A stretch of DNA of 64,000 nt from Paenibacillus terrigena DSM 21567 (GCF_000374845.1 NZ_KB895413.1:248001-312000), one strand, 5' to 3'; numbered from the stretch's first letter, positions 33,118-41,386 are shown. Translations and numbers: made by a program. Notes: generated from the letters alone by a model not told the origin.

Positions 33118-35238
33118 TTGTATCTCGAATCATACGATAAAAATAGACGGCGTACCGGCGTGCTTGTTGACGCAACGGATATCCAACGAAAGAGACGGCT
33201 CAATTCCGATTATGAGCTGTCTTTTTTAGTTCCGATGACGTCCGCCGACTTCCGCGATAAGCTTCAACTCAAGGGCCACGTTAAGGACGAGCGCGGTCAG
33301 TATTACGTTATTAATTCGCGCCAGCGGGTGCGAGATGGGCGAAAGTTAACCGCATCCGTATCGTGTTCGCACGTTATGTTTAAGCTGACGGATTATAAGA
33401 TTCCGTATGCATCATATATATCCGAAGCGTACGGCGTCCATATCACAACGTTGCTTAACGTGATTTCGGCGGCGACCGGCGGCAAGTTTACGTTCAGTGT
33501 CGACGATACTTTCACGCTACATGACGTCAAAGATTGGGGGCGTGGCAATGCACTCCAAGCGCTCAACGACGTAATCAAGATGTATGAGTGCGAAGTCGAG
33601 CCGGACAATTTTACGATCCATATTCGTAAGAAGATCGGCACGGATAACGGTTTACAATATCGGCTCGGCAAGAACGTCGTGTCGACGAATTTTAAGGACG
33701 ATGCCGGTTCGCTAGTCACGCGCATGTTTGCGCAGATGAAGGACGGCCGAACGTGGATCGGACAGCCTGCGTCGATATTGACGGACGAAGAACGCGGTCT
33801 ATTATCGCAAGTGCCTGGCGCCGTAGTCGACGGCAAGTTAGCGGTAAACTACTTGATATCACCATATCAGTCGACGTGGGCCAACGATACCAATCCGTTT
33901 TTCGACGGTGAGATTATCGAGCAGGATATCGAGAACCCCGTCCAATTGCTTGATGCGGCGCGTACGGCTTTGCGTAAGAACGAAATTCCTGCGTTAGAAG
34001 TTTCCGTATCGGCGGCGGATCTATTTAAACTCGATAAGACGGAACCGCGACCGAGCCTCGGCGATATTGTTACGTTGATAGACCCGGAGTTGGGCGTCGT
34101 CGACGTTAGCGCTCGTATAACTGAGATAACGGAATACCCGTACACAACAGAGAAGCACGCACAGGTGACGGTATCCAATGCTATGATACGGGACTTTACG
34201 GATATCATCGCTGACCTTGAAAAGTCGAAGAATATCGTCGATAACCTGTTCAGCGGCGGCAAGATACGGACGGAGGCATTCGAGGCGTTCGCGAATCAAG
34301 CGATCAAGGACATTAACGCATCCAAGACGGAAATCAAATACGATGAGCGCGGAATTATATTGATAAGCAAATTAGACAATCGGAATCAAGTTGCGCTTAC
34401 CTCCAACGGTATAGTTGTATCGACTGACGGCATGAAGACCGCTAGAGCAGCTATTACTGACGGGAAGATTGTCGCGGAACTTATCGTCGGTCAAATCGGT
34501 AACTTTGCGTCATTGCTCATAGGTTCTGGAAACAACGTCACGCAGATTAATACGAAAGGCATCGCGGCGGGCCACACAGATTTCAACTCGGCTCCTGCCC
34601 GTATTGACATGCAAGGTAACGCTGTATTCAATAAGTTGACGGCCAACTCTGCACAAATCAATACGTCGAACGTGAACGGGTCAACCTGGAAAGATGGATA
34701 CTTCACGGGTAATGTTACGGCGCAGGGAGAGATAACAGGTGGTACGATTACCGGCGCATTAATCCGTACGGCGGCGAGTGGGCAGCGTATTGAATTGGAT
34801 GCAAGCGGACTTTACGCGAAAGACAGTTCCAATAGAATACGCGTATCTATCGCACAATCCGGTAAATATGGCGTGGCTGGCGTTGAGTTGAGCGATGAGA
34901 GCGGTTCGTTTAGGGGCGGTGTCTACGGCGTATATGAAGGCCTTTACCTTGAGGCGCCTAAGATGATGAATCTATATAGTCCGCGAATTGCAATGAACGG
35001 CTTTGTAGATTTTGGAAACGCAAGTGTAAGTGGTATTTCTAAAAGCTCAATAACTGGATTAGACACGGAGCTTACCTCGATACGCCTTCAGATTGACGGA
35101 AAAGCATCAAAAGGGTCGCAGACAGATTCGGCTGGTCCTTATAATTGTGGAATTCCAATAGGAACTCAGTTCAAATCTACCGATGGCGCAGTATATACTT
35201 GGGCTGGCGTTCCCTCTCACTCACATAATCAGAGGTAA
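33118..35238 (+). CDS. Tail-associated lysin/hub protein (Tal, prophage endopeptidase tail family)
   Basis: 706 aa, TTG seven bases after GGAGG. The first 370 residues match the Prophage_tail/gp21-type hub: LNSDYELSFLVPMTSADF, HVMFKLTDYKIPYA, WGRGNALQALNDVIKMYECE. The rest is a beta-helical stalk (GTITGALIRTAASGQRIELD) and a C-terminus ending in HSHNQR. It forms the tip that pierces or degrades the wall. The last 400 bases are more A+T rich, as if the tip had been exchanged. Confidence 0.85.
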   Translation: MYLESYDKNRRRTGVLVDATDIQRKRRLNSDYELSFLVPMTSADFRDKLQLKGHVKDERGQYYVINSRQRVRDGRKLTASVSCSHVMFKLTDYKIPYASYISEAYGVHITTLLNVISAATGGKFTFSVDDTFTLHDVKDWGRGNALQALNDVIKMYECEVEPDNFTIHIRKKIGTDNGLQYRLGKNVVSTNFKDDAGSLVTRMFAQMKDGRTWIGQPASILTDEERGLLSQVPGAVVDGKLAVNYLISPYQSTWANDTNPFFDGEIIEQDIENPVQLLDAARTALRKNEIPALEVSVSAADLFKLDKTEPRPSLGDIVTLIDPELGVVDVSARITEITEYPYTTEKHAQVTVSNAMIRDFTDIIADLEKSKNIVDNLFSGGKIRTEAFEAFANQAIKDINASKTEIKYDERGIILISKLDNRNQVALTSNGIVVSTDGMKTARAAITDGKIVAELIVGQIGNFASLLIGSGNNVTQINTKGIAAGHTDFNSAPARIDMQGNAVFNKLTANSAQINTSNVNGSTWKDGYFTGNVTAQGEITGGTITGALIRTAASGQRIELDASGLYAKDSSNRIRVSIAQSGKYGVAGVELSDESGSFRGGVYGVYEGLYLEAPKMMNLYSPRIAMNGFVDFGNASVSGISKSSITGLDTELTSIRLQIDGKASKGSQTDSAGPYNCGIPIGTQFKSTDGAVYTWAGVPSHSHNQR

Positions 35239-35310
35239 TATATTTCATCCCGTTGGTTGGGTTATGTTGTATAATGAGAGAAATACTTCAATCAAGGGGA
35301 TGGTACTTTT

Positions 35311-35898
35311 ATGAAGAAATTTTTAGCAGGATTGATTGTCGGACTATGTATATTTGCTAGTACAACTGTTTTTGCTGATTCTATTAAAAGTTTGGTAGGG
35401 AGTAAGGTAGACGGTACTTTTGAGGTATATTACCAAGGAAAGAAAATAGGTGATGCACCTTCTATCGATAGCGCTACGTACCTTCCTGTACGTAAAATGA
35501 GTAATATTGCAGGGATGAATGTTAACGTCGAAGGGAAGCGGATATATTTGACTGACACAACAACTCAAGGATTAACAGACGCTGAAGTTGACGCTATTAA
35601 CCAAAAAAGAGGAAAGATACAAGGACAGATCGACATCCTATCGGCAAACATAAAAACGTATGAACAAAATATTGAAGCTAAAAAGGGTGAGATTTCTGAT
35701 TATGAGAAAAGGATTCCCGAAGCTAAAGCTATGATACCAAAAGGTCGCGAAGATGATCCTATCTATCAACTTGGAGTAAACGCGCTTAACGAAAAAATAG
35801 CAAAAGCTAACGAGGATATCAAAACAAACGAAGCAAAAATCACCGCCGCTCAAGCAGAAATCGAAACGTTGAACAGCGAGTTAAGTAAGTTGAAATAA
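35311..35898 (+). CDS. Secreted cargo protein: copper-amine-oxidase-N-like stalk domain plus coiled coil
   Basis: 195 aa. Signal peptide (MKKFLAGLIVGLCIFASTTV, cleavage after VFA). Residues about 25-90 (FEVYYQGKKI, ATYLPVRKMSNIAG, GKRIYL) match the copper amine oxidase N-terminal-like domain common in Paenibacillus surface proteins; the rest is a coiled coil. Located outside the structural operon, A+T rich and preceded by TATAAT (about 35269), so likely expressed from the lysogen (lysogenic conversion). Role at the surface unknown. Confidence 0.7.
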   Translation: MKKFLAGLIVGLCIFASTTVFADSIKSLVGSKVDGTFEVYYQGKKIGDAPSIDSATYLPVRKMSNIAGMNVNVEGKRIYLTDTTTQGLTDAEVDAINQKRGKIQGQIDILSANIKTYEQNIEAKKGEISDYEKRIPEAKAMIPKGREDDPIYQLGVNALNEKIAKANEDIKTNEAKITAAQAEIETLNSELSKLK

Positions 35899-35938
35899 TA
35901 GCATATAAATAAAATAATTGCTTGAGTAGGTGGTTTTA

Positions 35939-36283
35939 GTGGAATCTCAAGAAAATTACGGTAGGATTGTTGAGTTAGAAGGTAAAGAAAAACGTAGAGA
36001 CGAATCTAATAGTAAGTACGTCGGTTGCTTTTTGGGAATTACTCTGATCTCGACTGGTATTATTATCTCGTTTACAGGAATCGGCGCTCTATTGGGTATT
36101 CCATTAATTCTTGCGGGCATTATATCGCCATTTGTTACAAAGAAGAAGGACCTTACTAACTATAGAGTTATCTGTCCGACGTGTGGTTTCGAGGTCTTAA
36201 CAACTAAGAAGCCAGGGATAACATGTAAAGCGTGCAAGAAAAGGATGGTCTTAAAAGGAGATAGATACATAAAAATAGATTGA
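35939..36283 (+). CDS. Membrane protein with C-terminal zinc ribbon, 114 aa
   Basis: GTG at 35939 is six bases after AGGTGG; GTG at 35930 is an alternative. A hydrophobic segment of about 40 residues (GCFLGITLISTGIIISFTGI, then GIPLILAGIISPFV) forms two membrane helices, followed by a cytosolic CPTCGF...CKACKK zinc ribbon. Probably co-transcribed with the secreted protein upstream as a cargo pair. Family not named. Confidence 0.65.
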   Translation: MESQENYGRIVELEGKEKRRDESNSKYVGCFLGITLISTGIIISFTGIGALLGIPLILAGIISPFVTKKKDLTNYRVICPTCGFEVLTTKKPGITCKACKKRMVLKGDRYIKID

Positions 36284-36293
36284 ATTATTTAGA

Positions 36294-36325
36294 AGTCCGC
36301 AAATAGCTTGCGGGCTTTTTATTTT
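36294..36325 (+). terminator. Terminator after the cargo pair
   Basis: AGTCCGCAA and TTGCGGGCT pair (one G-U) around ATAGC, followed by a T-rich run. It separates the cargo genes from the lysis genes. Confidence 0.75.
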
Positions 36326-36345
36326 TTGCTGAGGGGAGCACACAT

Positions 36346-36561
36346 ATGAAATTACGCCAATTACTAGAATGTACGATAGACGTGACGAAGCCAGTTTCGG
36401 AATTGTCCGCAGTAATCACCGCAGTATTATCCGCAATCCCTAACGTCGACCAGCGCGCGGATGTCCTGCGCCAAATTGACGACGAAATAGTTACGGCATT
36501 ACTTGCGCTAGAAGAATCAAAAACGGAGGAGACCGCCGATGACGGAAATGGACATATTTAA
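36346..36561 (+). CDS. Small acidic phage protein, 71 aa
   Basis: ATG with GAGGGGAG. Helical: LRQLLECTIDVTKPVSELSA, a hydrophobic stretch, RADVLRQIDDEIVTALLALE and an acidic tail. Not recognised. Overlaps the BhlA-like gene by 23 bases, so is part of the lysis operon. Confidence 0.65.
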   Translation: MKLRQLLECTIDVTKPVSELSAVITAVLSAIPNVDQRADVLRQIDDEIVTALLALEESKTEETADDGNGHI

Positions 36562-36745
36562 GTACTTCCTCTCGCAGGGACCGTTCGCCGTGATGTTCGT
36601 GTGGCTGCTAGTCTACGTTATGCGTGCGAATAAGGATCGTGAAGGCCGCCTACAAGATTTGCTCGATAAATTTAGCGATAAGTATGACGTGATTATATCG
36701 GAGATTCGCGATATTAAAGAGCGATTCCCTCACGGAAAGGAGTGA
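36539..36745 (+). CDS. BhlA/UviB-family holin-like protein
   Basis: 68 aa. One N-terminal membrane helix (YFLSQGPFAVMFVWLLVYVM) followed by a short charged coiled coil ending in IKERFPHGKE is the exact layout of BhlA/UviB proteins, holin-like peptides encoded next to endolysins in Bacillus prophages. Start overlaps the previous gene. Confidence 0.8.
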   Translation: MTEMDIFKYFLSQGPFAVMFVWLLVYVMRANKDREGRLQDLLDKFSDKYDVIISEIRDIKERFPHGKE

Positions 36746-36752
36746 CGCTATA

Positions 36753-37520
36753 ATGACGCTCGCAATTGAATATGTACGTTCCAGGTCCGCGTCTAGATTG
36801 GTCGGACTTTTTCCCGTAGTTAAGGCGGCCACAGAAGCGCTTATTGATCGGTGCTTCAATCGTGGTATACCGATCGTCATTACGCAAGGCCTCCGGACGA
36901 TTGCGGAACAGGACTCGCTATACGCACAGGGGCGCACCAAGCCCGGCCAGATCGTAACAAACGCTCGCGGTGGCTACTCGAAGCACAACTTCGGTATGGC
37001 GATCGATTTCGCGCTATTGATGCCGGACGGAAAATCGGTGTCATGGGATATAAAGCGCGACGGCAACTGCGACGGTATAGAGGACTGGGGCGATGTCGTA
37101 TCGGAAGCGAAGGCACTCGGCTTTGAGTGGGGTGGCGATTGGCGTTCGTTTAAGGATTATCCGCACTTCGAGATGACGTTCAGCCTATCTACCGCTGATC
37201 TTCGCGCAGGCAAGCTTCCTACTCAGGCTCAGATTAACGCAGCATATACGAAAGTAAAAGGAGATGATTGCGAAATGACAGTGGAAGAGAGAGCAGCATT
37301 CAAGTCGTTACAAGAAACGGTAGAGGCGCAAGCCAAACGGATCGCAACGTTGGAGGGCAACGCTAAAATGGCGGAGATTCCGACGTGGGCTGTTGATGCG
37401 TGCGTGGCCGCTAAACGTGCAGGCGTACTCGATACGACGGCTGGTGGTTCGTACGATTTCTACCGGCTAATCACAGTTATGCATCGGCAAGGATCTTTCA
37501 ACGTCAAGGGGGCGGTATAG
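36753..37520 (+). CDS. Endolysin: L-alanyl-D-glutamate peptidase (M15 type)
   Basis: 255 aa. Catalytic zinc motifs SKHNFGMAIDFA (about residues 75-86) and DYPHFEM (about 136-142) match the VanY/M15C peptidases such as Ply500 and CwlK, which cut between L-Ala and D-Glu in the stem peptide. Residues 175-255 form a charged linker and a small domain (IPTWAVDACVAAKRAGVLDT) that may bind the wall. Placed between the BhlA-like and holin genes. Confidence 0.9.
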   Translation: MTLAIEYVRSRSASRLVGLFPVVKAATEALIDRCFNRGIPIVITQGLRTIAEQDSLYAQGRTKPGQIVTNARGGYSKHNFGMAIDFALLMPDGKSVSWDIKRDGNCDGIEDWGDVVSEAKALGFEWGGDWRSFKDYPHFEMTFSLSTADLRAGKLPTQAQINAAYTKVKGDDCEMTVEERAAFKSLQETVEAQAKRIATLEGNAKMAEIPTWAVDACVAAKRAGVLDTTAGGSYDFYRLITVMHRQGSFNVKGAV

Positions 37521-37721
37521 ATGGATTGGAAACGTAAATTGGCGAGTCGGAAATTTTGGGCGTTGGTGGCGGCGTTAGGTACTAGCGTATTGGTGGCCGG
37601 TGGTGCAGGTGCGGAAACAGTGACGCAGGTTGTCGGCATTATTGGCGCAGTCGGTGCGGTTGTGGCGTACATTTTCGCTGAAGCGTATGTTGACGGGAAG
37701 AGAACGAACAAAACTGAATAA
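37521..37721 (+). CDS. Phage holin
   Basis: 66 aa, starts right after the endolysin stop. Basic N-terminus (MDWKRKLASRKFW), two hydrophobic helices (ALVAALGTSVLVAGG and VVGIIGAVGAVVAYIFAEAY) and a charged tail fit small class II-type holins (phage_holin family of Gram-positive phages) that open the membrane for the endolysin. Confidence 0.8.
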   Translation: MDWKRKLASRKFWALVAALGTSVLVAGGAGAETVTQVVGIIGAVGAVVAYIFAEAYVDGKRTNKTE

Positions 37722-37730
37722 CGTTAGAAT

Positions 37731-37781
37731 AGCGCCCACTGGCGGAGTTGAACGTATGACTTCGTTGATGGGCGCTTTTTC
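37731..37781 (+). terminator. Terminator ending the late operon
   Basis: AGCGCCCA (37731-37738) pairs with TGGGCGCT (37769-37776) across a 30-base loop that contains no obvious inner stem, followed by T5. Confidence 0.65.
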
Positions 37782-37791
37782 TGTTTTAAAT

Positions 37792-38100
37792 TTACCTTTT
37801 TTGTTTCTTAAGTAAAACGTAAAAGTTTTTAAGAATTTCTAAAAAGAGACTAAATAACGAGAGCTTTCGAGCAATAAACATGATAAGCAAGATAACAGAT
37901 AAATAAACGATCCTCATTGGAGCAAGATCAGTTGCTAAGTATTGCAGTTCTAATTTTACCATCCACCCAAATACGAATGATAATCCACACGCCGTCATAA
38001 GACGTACAACTAAAAATAAGAAATCTGAGTTCATTTCGTGCTTCCTCCTAAGAAATTGATGAACTTGCTTTGATTCTAAATACATATCACCTTCTTTCAA
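37792..38100 (-). CDS. Small membrane protein, 102 aa
   Basis: Minus strand, past the end of the lysis operon. ATG start with AAGAAGGTGAT nearby; the alternative in-frame ATG (MYLESKQ) is five codons in. Two to three hydrophobic helices (SDFLFLVVRLMTACGLSFVF, MRIVYLSVILLIMFIARKL, LFSLFLEILKNFYVLL) and a basic C-terminus (KKQKR). A+T rich; a probable cargo gene. Family not recognised. Confidence 0.6.
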   Translation of the reverse strand: MKEGDMYLESKQVHQFLRRKHEMNSDFLFLVVRLMTACGLSFVFGWMVKLELQYLATDLAPMRIVYLSVILLIMFIARKLSLFSLFLEILKNFYVLLKKQKR

Positions 38101-38154
38101 AGAAAAAGAAAAAAAGCACCAACAAAACCCAAAGATAGGATTTTATCGGTGCTT
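38101..38154 (-). terminator. Terminator for the 38239-38655 gene
   Basis: On the minus strand AAGCACC (38154-38148) pairs with GGTGCTT (38120-38114) and is followed by a long T-rich run (TTTTTTTCTTTTTC). Confidence 0.75.
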
Positions 38155-38238
38155 CCGATTTAATGGTTATTATTCAATTAATTCAAAGTATAACGAAGTG
38201 GTAGAAAGAATTCAACAATTCCTTAGAGCATTTTATTA

Positions 38239-38655
38239 TCAATGTATAATCACTTGCTCATGTTCCTCTAAATCATGGCGTACAAATTCGGATATGTCAA
38301 GCCCCATATACAAACGCATTCGCACCGAAACGTCCGCCTGCACTAGCGACCAAAGCATCGAAAATTCACTGTGATAGCCGCGACATTGATACTTGGCCTC
38401 GATCCCTTTTGCCGTCCGGACCACCTCGTAAACTTTGATTCCGCTGTTACGCATATTTCGTCGCACCTCCGCCAGCACAGTTGTCGCCCTCTGCATGCCG
38501 CATTGGATTACGTCGACATACGGATCGGGCGTTTTTAGCATGCTGAACTTACCGATGATATTTGCGTCGCGTTCGAATACCGATAGGACAACCGGAATTA
38601 TCAAGAAGCTTTTAATTAGTGAGTAGTCTTCGTTGCTCATCCTTGGTGCTGCCAT
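38239..38655 (-). CDS. Phage protein, paralogue of the 6717-7115 protein, SOS-type promoter
   Basis: 138 aa, ATG seven bases after AGGAGG-type site (AGGAGGTATCTACG). C-terminal half has EAKYQCRGYHSEFSML then a helical block (DVSVRMRLYMGLDISEFV), equivalent to YRYSCRGFEAEFEI and AEISTRIARYIEDLV in the gene at 6717. Function unknown. It is the second gene from the integrase end, transcribed alone, with a LexA-like box at its promoter, so it may respond to DNA damage or act at induction. Confidence 0.7.
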   Translation of the reverse strand: MAAPRMSNEDYSLIKSFLIIPVVLSVFERDANIIGKFSMLKTPDPYVDVIQCGMQRATTVLAEVRRNMRNSGIKVYEVVRTAKGIEAKYQCRGYHSEFSMLWSLVQADVSVRMRLYMGLDISEFVRHDLEEHEQVIIH

Positions 38656-38680
38656 AGACGTAGATACCTCCTAAATAACA

Positions 38681-38724
38681 CGAACATATATTCGTATAAT
38701 AACATTTAATAATTGCAAGGTCAA
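38681..38724 (-). promoter_or_regulatory. Promoter with LexA-like box
   Basis: Minus strand -35 TTGACC (38724-38719), 17-base spacer, -10 TATTAT (38701-38696). Directly downstream, at 38681-38694, is CGAATATATGTTCG (CGAACATATATTCG on the plus strand), one base away from the consensus CGAAC-RNRY-GTTCG. Placement at the transcription start fits repression. Confidence 0.6.
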
Positions 38725-38775
38725 ATTTTTGCTTCATTATATAGAAAGAAAGCCCCAGGATCGGGGCGTTGTGAA

Positions 38776-39819
38776 TTATTTGAATTTAGCTTTCCCTCGC
38801 TTTTTCTCGTTGCCTTTGTCTATTAGGCTCATAACTGGACTCGCGTTGATATGTTGTTCACTCAGATCCATTTTCGTGTAACGTACATATTTCTCCGTCA
38901 TCGCTAAGTCGGTGTGGCCTAATATTCTCATTAAAGCAATTGGATCGCCGCCGTTTCTCAAAAATTTAACTGCGAAGTAATGACGAAAAGTATGAGGGGA
39001 TACGCGCGGCCCTTTTAATTTTGCTCGCTTTGCATACAGCTTTAACATCTTACCAAATGTATCACCAAAATAACGCTCACCGAATTGAGTAAGCCATAGG
39101 TAATCATTATCCTCGACGTTCATATATGAGATCAGCTTCTCTAACTCCTTTGCAGTAATTTTAGAAATCGGAGCAACGCGAGTCATCTTTGTTTTTGCTA
39201 TCTCGGCCCTTACCACGATTTGATTCAGTTTGAAGTCTATGTCGGATATTAACAATCCCGTCAGCTCTTTTATTCGCAACCCTGTATCCACTAATACCAA
39301 CATCATTACATAGTCGCGCAGTCCAGTATATACCCGTCGATTTGGCGCATTAAGTAGCGTTATTACGTCTTGGTCCGTAAAAACTTCGAACGTGTCTTTT
39401 TCTTCAAGTTGGTATTTTACGGAATCCATCGGTGAATTAAGAATAATCCTCTCACTAACAAGATAGTTGAAGAATATTTTTAAGTTTCGAATAACGTTGT
39501 TAATTGTACGAGTAGATAAGCCTTTAACACCGGTAGGACTCGTAGGATGGTCATCCCAACGTTTCTTCTCGAAGGAAAGGTAATGAATGTACTCACGCAT
39601 AACTTCCGAATTAATTTCGGAATGTTCGGATTCAGCGTACCATTTCGTAAATTGATCGAGTACTTGACGGTATGCATCGATTGTCTTCGGCGCCCGTTTT
39701 TCGATCCGTTTTGTGTATAAATATTTTTCTTTCTCCGCAAATAAATCGATATTAACGGATGCTTCCCGTTTAGTTATAAACGTAAATTTCGGGTCCGATC
39801 GTTGGATTTTCGTAGACAT
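38776..39819 (-). CDS. int: Phage integrase, tyrosine recombinase
   Basis: 347 aa. N-terminal SAM-like core-binding domain (residues about 30-150) and catalytic domain with Arg in DTGLRIKEL (about 203), HTFRHYF (about 292-298), GHTDLAMTEKYVRY with the nucleophilic Tyr (about 323). Good ribosome site (TGGAGG). It integrates and excises the prophage; its start points at the attachment region and a truncated host gene, as expected for the right end of a prophage. Confidence 0.92.
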   Translation of the reverse strand: MSTKIQRSDPKFTFITKREASVNIDLFAEKEKYLYTKRIEKRAPKTIDAYRQVLDQFTKWYAESEHSEINSEVMREYIHYLSFEKKRWDDHPTSPTGVKGLSTRTINNVIRNLKIFFNYLVSERIILNSPMDSVKYQLEEKDTFEVFTDQDVITLLNAPNRRVYTGLRDYVMMLVLVDTGLRIKELTGLLISDIDFKLNQIVVRAEIAKTKMTRVAPISKITAKELEKLISYMNVEDNDYLWLTQFGERYFGDTFGKMLKLYAKRAKLKGPRVSPHTFRHYFAVKFLRNGGDPIALMRILGHTDLAMTEKYVRYTKMDLSEQHINASPVMSLIDKGNEKKRGKAKFK

Positions 39820-39835
39820 TTAAACAACCTCCATA

Positions 39836-39960
39836 GCGATAAACTTAGCGGTCATCGTTCCGATAAAGTGGCTAAATATTTGTTACGGAGTTTATCGCAA
39901 TTGACAAAACGTAATACGTCGTTCCCGAAAACTTATCGGCATCCGTTCGCATACATACGA
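39836..39960. other. Putative attachment region: arm-type sites and prophage/host junction
   Basis: Inverted copies GCGATAAACT (39836-39845) and AGTTTATCGC (39889-39898), plus CCGATAAAGT (39860-39869) and CTTATCGG (39932-39939), cluster just upstream of the integrase. They look like arm-type integrase sites. The junction with host sequence must lie about 39900-39970 because an orphan host-type coding end begins there. The core cannot be defined without the left end. Confidence 0.5.
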
Positions 39961-40118
39961 ACACCTTCAGCCCTTGGTACGCATGGACGCGTGGCAACAT
40001 CGACAGCATCTCGTACTTGTTCGGCTACACAATCAATATCTCGAAGTCGAAGCCTACCAATTCAGAATTCATTGCGATGGTGGCGGATAAGCTGCGGATT
40101 GAGCATAAGGTGAGCTGA
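39915..40118 (+). pseudogene. 3' remnant of a host gene truncated by prophage insertion
   Basis: Frame open from a stop at 39912-39914 to TGA at 40116-40118. From about residue 17 it reads convincingly as protein ([18 protein letters not shown], then [20 protein letters not shown]) but has no start signal. A good terminator follows. The family is not recognised. Most likely the C-terminal part of the gene into which the phage integrated; the rest should be at the other prophage end, unless the phage sequence rebuilds the 3' end. Confidence 0.55.
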
Positions 40119-40140
40119 AAGTGAAATAATAGAAAATAAA

Positions 40141-40166
40141 AAGGCTGCAATTCGCAGCCTTTTTTG
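40141..40166 (+). terminator. Terminator of the interrupted host gene
   Basis: AAGGCTGC and GCAGCCTT around AATTC, flanked by A-run and T-run (T6). Works in both directions. Confidence 0.8.
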
Positions 40167-40300
40167 CGTTATCAGAAGCGTGTACATATAATGTTCAATA
40201 ACATGATGTTTGTTGGATTTTCCGTTGAATATCATGTATCATGGCAGTTAAACTAGCATTTACATGCTCCATCATAATGTACATAGGGAGAGTATTTGAT

Positions 40301-40729
40301 ATGGAACATCATGAACCGAACATTGATCAGAGACTAACGAATCTCACTCGTCAAATAAATGCGTTAGATGAGAAATTAAATGTGATCTTGGAGTTTTGTT
40401 TGAAACAAAATGGTTATTCGCAGGAATTAAAAACGGATTTAAATGATCTTAGGGAAGAGATGAAATCCATGAAGATGCTCTCAATCATGAATCATGAACC
40501 TAGAGCAGCTCATTCAAGTGTTGTATCTGTCGGTGGATTGACAGCAGAACCGATGATACTACAGCCTACAGCAGCAGTTCCCTCGCAGCGTAAAGTATGT
40601 CCGGAATGCGGGGCTGTCGATCAAATGGAACAAATTAAGGACACCATCTACGATGAGCATGGGAATGTACTACGTGCAGATGCTCCTGCGCTGGAATGCC
40701 AAATTTGTGGAGAGATAGTTCATCTATAA
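40301..40729 (+). CDS. Coiled-coil protein with C-terminal zinc ribbon, 142 aa
   Basis: ATG at 40301 about ten bases after GGGAG; an upstream in-frame ATG (40241) lacks a ribosome site. Residues 10-75 form a coiled coil (RLTNLTRQINALDEKL ... LREEMKSMKM), then a linker and CPECGA...CQICGE, a zinc ribbon. Host gene with host-like codon use, first after the prophage. Function unknown. Confidence 0.7.
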   Translation: MEHHEPNIDQRLTNLTRQINALDEKLNVILEFCLKQNGYSQELKTDLNDLREEMKSMKMLSIMNHEPRAAHSSVVSVGGLTAEPMILQPTAAVPSQRKVCPECGAVDQMEQIKDTIYDEHGNVLRADAPALECQICGEIVHL

Positions 40730-40750
40730 TGAATTGTATTTTCAAGTAGA

Positions 40751-40785
40751 AACCGTCCAGTACATGTACTAGACGGTTTTTGTTT
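40751..40785. terminator. Bidirectional terminator
   Basis: AACCGTC and GACGGTT, with inner AGTACATGTACT that is itself palindromic, followed by T5. Lies between two convergent genes and serves both. Confidence 0.8.
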
Positions 40786-40790
40786 TGTAC

Positions 40791-40961
40791 TTATTGTTGG
40801 TCTTCAGCAGATTGCGCAGCAGCCGAGGATTGATTTGTAAAAGCTTCAGCCGCTTCTTCCGCAGAGAACTCTGTATCGGATGTATTCGCAGCAGGCATTT
40901 TATTGAGTTCTGTGGATTGAACCTCCGCTTTTGAAGCTTGATTGTGAGAATTATTGTTCAT
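40791..40961 (-). CDS. Small hydrophilic protein, 56 aa
   Basis: ATG at 40961 directly behind GGAGGTG, which rules out the longer frame to 41018. Composition is Asn/Gln/Ala/Glu-rich with no hydrophobic core (SKAEVQSTELNKM, SAEEAAEAF, ending EDQQ). Size and composition recall gamma-type small acid-soluble spore proteins, but the family motif is not clear, so this is only a suggestion. Confidence 0.6.
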   Translation of the reverse strand: MNNNSHNQASKAEVQSTELNKMPAANTSDTEFSAEEAAEAFTNQSSAAAQSAEDQQ

Positions 40962-41386
40962 GTTGACACCTCCTTCATTCCATAACAGCCATAGGTTTCC
41001 ACGATTTGTGATTTTCATGCACGATAAGTGGAATTTTTATTACAACTTGTTACTAGATAGAGATTCCTATTTCGATCTTTTATTTACAATAATGTAATTT
41101 TTCATTTCTTCATGGAATCCAGTATCTAACTTTTATTTACAAAAACAAGTGGTTTTAGAGACTAAAGTCCTAATTTAATAGTTACAAAAACGTAACTTAT
41201 ATGAATTTGGTCCGATAGTAGGTTTAGAAGACTACTGGTATAGTAAATAGAGTAATTGGAATTGAACTCAACAACTCAATAGTAAAAGTCAATGTTGCAA
41301 TATTTTTACAGTTTAATTACAAACACATCACATTCATAAGCGGTACTGTAAATCGCAGTATCGGACATCAGGGAGGATACTTAATC
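40962..41386. other. Intergenic stretch upstream of the NlpC/P60 gene
   Basis: No gene seen. A+T rich, with AGTTAC-AAAAAC-GTAACT, an inverted repeat at 41180-41197, and several TTTACAAT-like runs (about 41080 and 41134). This probably holds the promoters of the divergent genes on both sides; I cannot fix a single -35/-10 pair. Confidence 0.4.

Noticed and set aside
39802-40113. 103-codon plus-strand frame across the attachment region
   Set aside because: Arg/Ser-rich shadow of the adjacent frame that holds the host gene remnant; its start lies inside the integrase start region and has no ribosome site.
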